Origin: a virus
Length of the DNA stretch: 46,259 nt
IMG/VR virus record: IMGVR_UViG_3300046009_011857
Location: 1-46,259 of that record
Strand: one strand, 5' to 3'
Both the position numbers and the translations under genes were made by a program. Under the pieces are notes generated by a model that saw only the letters and a program-made list of their open reading frames with translations, searched no databases and had not been told where the DNA came from. Shown one piece after another: positions 43,514 to 46,259 of the stretch. How positions within the stretch are numbered: position 1 is the first letter of the stretch; the number at the start of each line of letters is the position of its first letter.

Positions 43514-46087
43514 TGTAAAGAATTTGTTTATGCTGCTGTTGAATATTGGTCTTCCCCATTTTAAATCTTCATACAGTGTTTCTAATTTGTTTCGTAATAT
43601 TGAATCGAATAACTGTACTTTATCGAGATATTTTTCAATAAACTCTGTAATGAATGGAGGGTCATCATATCCATTAAATCCAATCACATCAATTCGATAT
43701 GGATTGTCTTTTAAATATGCAATAAACATTTTATCTCCAATCTGGAGTGTATTGTGTTTTTTATCTAATTTTTTAAAGCGTATTAAATCGTTATAATAAA
43801 TTGCTGCTTTAGTGTTGATAGGACATTTTAATTCTAATTTAGAAAATATCTCACCTGCTGTTGGTCTTGATGCTACATATCCTTCTAGATTTTTAATTCC
43901 TGTAGGTTTTAATAGTAATCTCCAATCTACAGTATTGATACTTTCTCTAAACGCTAATATCTTTTTATCTATTTCAGGTTTAGGTTTACCGAACATAATG
44001 TCTTGAAGTAACTGCTTACTAAACGTTCTAAAGTAAGGGGGGAAATTTGATTTCATCAGGTCTAATCCTTTAATATCTAATTCCTCTACAGGTACACCTT
44101 CCTTATTTACAATGAATTGAGCGTAACGTCTTTTGCCTGCAAAGTATCCTCGTTCAAGTACAACCTCTTGCTTTAAATCAAAATAGTGAGGCATGTCATG
44201 TAGGTTAAATAATTCAACTACTAAACTGTGTAAATTATTATTAGCGGCTGCTTGGATTTCACTAGCAATTCCTAAAACATACTTTACTGTTTCCTCTCTA
44301 TTATTTAAATTTAATTCAGGATGTCTTTTCTGTAGTAAATCTTTTACTTGAATGAATAATGAATCAGTATCTGATGTTACGATATAATCAATACCCTCAG
44401 TATTCATTTCATTATTTACCCATCTATTTACATACTTAATAGAGTCCTGGATTAAACGTTGTCCTGTAAGTGTAATTGCTTTTGAGATGAATTTATGCCC
44501 ATCGGTGTATCTCCATCCATTAATAGCATAACATCCGTAAACGTCATTCAATTTAATTTTGTAGGCGTGTTGTCGTCTATTATAGAATTCGCCTTTAACA
44601 GCATCACCTGCTTTATAGGCTTTCTTCATTAAGTTTTTATATTCAACACGTTTATTGAACCAGTCAGTTAATACCTCACATGCAATACTTGATTTGTCTT
44701 TACGGAATATAACTCCAGGTGCAGATACAACCCAGTTTTCATTTTTAATTAATTGAAGTATCTTTTCTACTGTTATAACAGAACGAGATATACTTTTATT
44801 AGGATTAACTCGTTCAATAGTAACTTCAGTAGATGGATTTAGTAGCTTTAATTCTTTTAAAGACCATTGATTATCGTATTTGTCTTTATTTACAATACGC
44901 CCAACTAATGTTTCAATACCTATGTTAAGTGAACGTATAATTGATGGATATAGCGATGTAAAATCTAAGTCAATCACCCACTCATATAGTCCTGGTACTG
45001 GGTCTTTTAAGTATCCACCTGCATATTCTTCCTTAATATCTTTTAATGTAGGATTGTATGTAGTAGGTTTATTAGGTGAAACTATGTTTTTACGTTTCAA
45101 ATATGTCAATATAGCACCTTCATTAAGCGCTGTAGACATATAAATTTGTTCATATGGTACATGGCATAAGTGACTAATGATAACTGTTAAGTCAATAAAT
45201 TTAAGTTTATCCTCTAATGCAACTATAATTTCAACGTCTCTAATATTGTAATCAATGAATTTATTTATGTCTTCTTTAAATAATTTATCTAATGAGCCTA
45301 AATAATCTACTTTACCTAATTCAACATATTTTTCTCCAACATTGCCTAATGCATAAGATGGTTCTTGAGCTGTAATGTATTTTTTAAATAGCAACATATA
45401 GTCAAGATGGTTTATTCCTGCTATTGTAGTATATTTAACACCCATAAATTCACTTTCATCTACACATTTAAGTGGAGATAAACGTACAGCTTCACTTTGT
45501 CCTAAAACATTTGCAATACGATTGTATAAGTAAGGAATATCAAAGAATTCGCTGTTCCATCCTGTTATAATAGTAGGATCTAATTCTTCCCATTTATCTA
45601 AGAACTTGTACATTAATTCCTTTTCTGTAGCACAAGGTACAATAACTTTGTTTTCTGATTCAGATAGAGTCATTGTTCGTGCTTCATCTAAGATATAACA
45701 ATAGTACATTTTAGTACTATTATCGTATAAAGCAATTGCTGTTAATTTACCTTGAGGACTTCTAACACTGTCTTGTGTAAGTGCCCCTGCGATTTCACAC
45801 TCAATATCTAGATAAACTATATTTTGAAATTCGGGTGTGTCGTCTTGCTCATAGTAGGCATCTACTAATACACGAGTAAACTTATCAACATCGCTTTCGT
45901 ATGCGTTTGGGTCTTTCCAGTTATATTGCTTAGTTGGAGCTACTCTAACACCATCTAGTGTTTCGTAGTTGCCTTTTTCATCAGCCATATAGCAGGTAGC
46001 TCGATATGGAAATTCGAGCCACCCCTTTTTATCATCTCTTAAATGGTACGTCTTGGTACTTCTATTGTAGTAAATTGCTTGATACAT
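43505..46087 (-). CDS. gp43: DNA polymerase, family B, T4 gp43-like
   Basis: 860 aa. Exonuclease motifs: YLDIECE (Asp94/Glu96), GWNSEFFD (Asn178, Asp183) and YNIRDVEI (Tyr280, Asp284), so proofreading is intact. Polymerase motifs: A DLDFTSLYPS (Asp373/Asp375), B KLNDVYG (511-517), C SDTDS (Asp572/Asp574). Replicative enzyme with clamp and loader encoded next to it. The C-terminal tail may bind the clamp. TACATTTA upstream (46095-46102). Confidence 0.95.
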   Translation of the reverse strand: MYQAIYYNRSTKTYHLRDDKKGWLEFPYRATCYMADEKGNYETLDGVRVAPTKQYNWKDPNAYESDVDKFTRVLVDAYYEQDDTPEFQNIVYLDIECEIAGALTQDSVRSPQGKLTAIALYDNSTKMYYCYILDEARTMTLSESENKVIVPCATEKELMYKFLDKWEELDPTIITGWNSEFFDIPYLYNRIANVLGQSEAVRLSPLKCVDESEFMGVKYTTIAGINHLDYMLLFKKYITAQEPSYALGNVGEKYVELGKVDYLGSLDKLFKEDINKFIDYNIRDVEIIVALEDKLKFIDLTVIISHLCHVPYEQIYMSTALNEGAILTYLKRKNIVSPNKPTTYNPTLKDIKEEYAGGYLKDPVPGLYEWVIDLDFTSLYPSIIRSLNIGIETLVGRIVNKDKYDNQWSLKELKLLNPSTEVTIERVNPNKSISRSVITVEKILQLIKNENWVVSAPGVIFRKDKSSIACEVLTDWFNKRVEYKNLMKKAYKAGDAVKGEFYNRRQHAYKIKLNDVYGCYAINGWRYTDGHKFISKAITLTGQRLIQDSIKYVNRWVNNEMNTEGIDYIVTSDTDSLFIQVKDLLQKRHPELNLNNREETVKYVLGIASEIQAAANNNLHSLVVELFNLHDMPHYFDLKQEVVLERGYFAGKRRYAQFIVNKEGVPVEELDIKGLDLMKSNFPPYFRTFSKQLLQDIMFGKPKPEIDKKILAFRESINTVDWRLLLKPTGIKNLEGYVASRPTAGEIFSKLELKCPINTKAAIYYNDLIRFKKLDKKHNTLQIGDKMFIAYLKDNPYRIDVIGFNGYDDPPFITEFIEKYLDKVQLFDSILRNKLETLYEDLKWGRPIFNSSINKFFTFG

Positions 46088-46094
46088 AACCTTT

Positions 46095-46130
46095 TAAATG
46101 TACGAACGAGAGTTTAGTTCTCACGTCTTT
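46095..46130 (-). promoter_or_regulatory. Probable promoter of DNA polymerase gene
   Basis: TACATTTA (46095-46102), with a GAGAACTAAACTCTC partial dyad upstream instead of the usual GGTAACC. Falls at the end of the preceding gene. Confidence 0.5.
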
Positions 46131-46259
46131 CTTCTGGTTTATAATAAATTATTCTATTGTGCCATACTGGTGCTGCGAGTAGTATTGCTGGTTTTATATT
46201 CTTTTTAAGTGTTTCTTGGAATATATAGCTCATCCAAGTTTGTTCATAAGGATGATCCC
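46114..46259 (-). CDS. Hypothetical protein, partial (N-terminus outside window)
   Basis: C-terminal 47 residues, ending EERREN then TAA at 46114-46116. Contains WMSYIFQETLKKNIKPAILL and PVWHNRIIYYK. Family not recognised from this fragment; position upstream of gp43 suggests a replication or nucleotide-metabolism gene. Confidence 0.55.
   Translation of the reverse strand, partial: DHPYEQTWMSYIFQETLKKNIKPAILLAAPVWHNRIIYYKPEERREN

Noticed and set aside
1-46259. CRISPR arrays, insertion sequences or integrase
   Set aside because: No regularly spaced repeats, no transposase or integrase-like protein and no attachment-site duplication seen by eye.

Overview
The window is a 46.3 kb piece of a large T4-like tailed phage genome (Caudoviricetes, myovirus-type replisome). 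The host is most likely a member of the Bacteroidota. T4-type proteins support the phage assignment: family B DNA polymerase (gp43), sliding clamp (gp45), clamp loader (gp44 and gp62), a gp55-like late sigma factor and a spike-like baseplate protein. Three things support the host. Promoters read TTTG-N19-TAnnTTTA/G, the Bacteroidota -33/-7 pattern, instead of TTGACA/TATAAT. The tmRNA tag resembles those of Bacteroidota. There is a DUF4494-like protein and a short lipoprotein of a flavobacterial style. The DNA is AT-rich and every credible gene lies on the minus strand, so transcription runs from high to low coordinates.

Layout in transcription order: (1) 46259-37375, replication: gp43, gp45, GroES, GroEL, gp44, gp62, a PD-(D/E)XK nuclease and a ribbon-helix-helix protein. 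(2) 37359-26738, a glycan island: seven glycosyltransferase-like proteins, a NeuD-type acyltransferase, a short DegT-like aminotransferase, a sugar-nucleotidyltransferase-like protein and two methyltransferases. (3) 26734-20540, small genes plus translation functions: ribosomal protein bS21, a complete tmRNA, a lipoprotein, tRNA-Trp, tRNA-Gln, a cyclic-phosphate-processing receiver-domain protein, and a 159-nt tRNA-like RNA with two possible pseudoknots. (4) 20535-4251, about 50 very small accessory (probably early) genes. They include an SPFH/prohibitin-like membrane protein, a metallophosphoesterase, a MazG-like protein, an HExxH protein, an AT-hook protein and a GIY-YIG-type protein. Many are driven by individual promoter cassettes, and three long gene-free stretches lie among them. 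(5) 4260-1, late sigma factor and virion/baseplate genes.

The genes point to a phage that brings much of its own machinery. It has a replisome with a chaperonin operon embedded in it and a late sigma factor. It carries several parts that act on the host ribosome (bS21, tmRNA, tRNAs). It also has a sugar pathway able to modify either virion or host surface. The most distinctive features are three. First, a repeated promoter cassette whose -33 region overlaps a dyad or terminator hairpin, resembling the mobile 'PeSL' cassettes of T4-type phages but rebuilt on Bacteroidota promoter logic. Second, the 159-nt tRNA-like RNA. Third, a gene-free locus with its own promoters that probably makes a small RNA.
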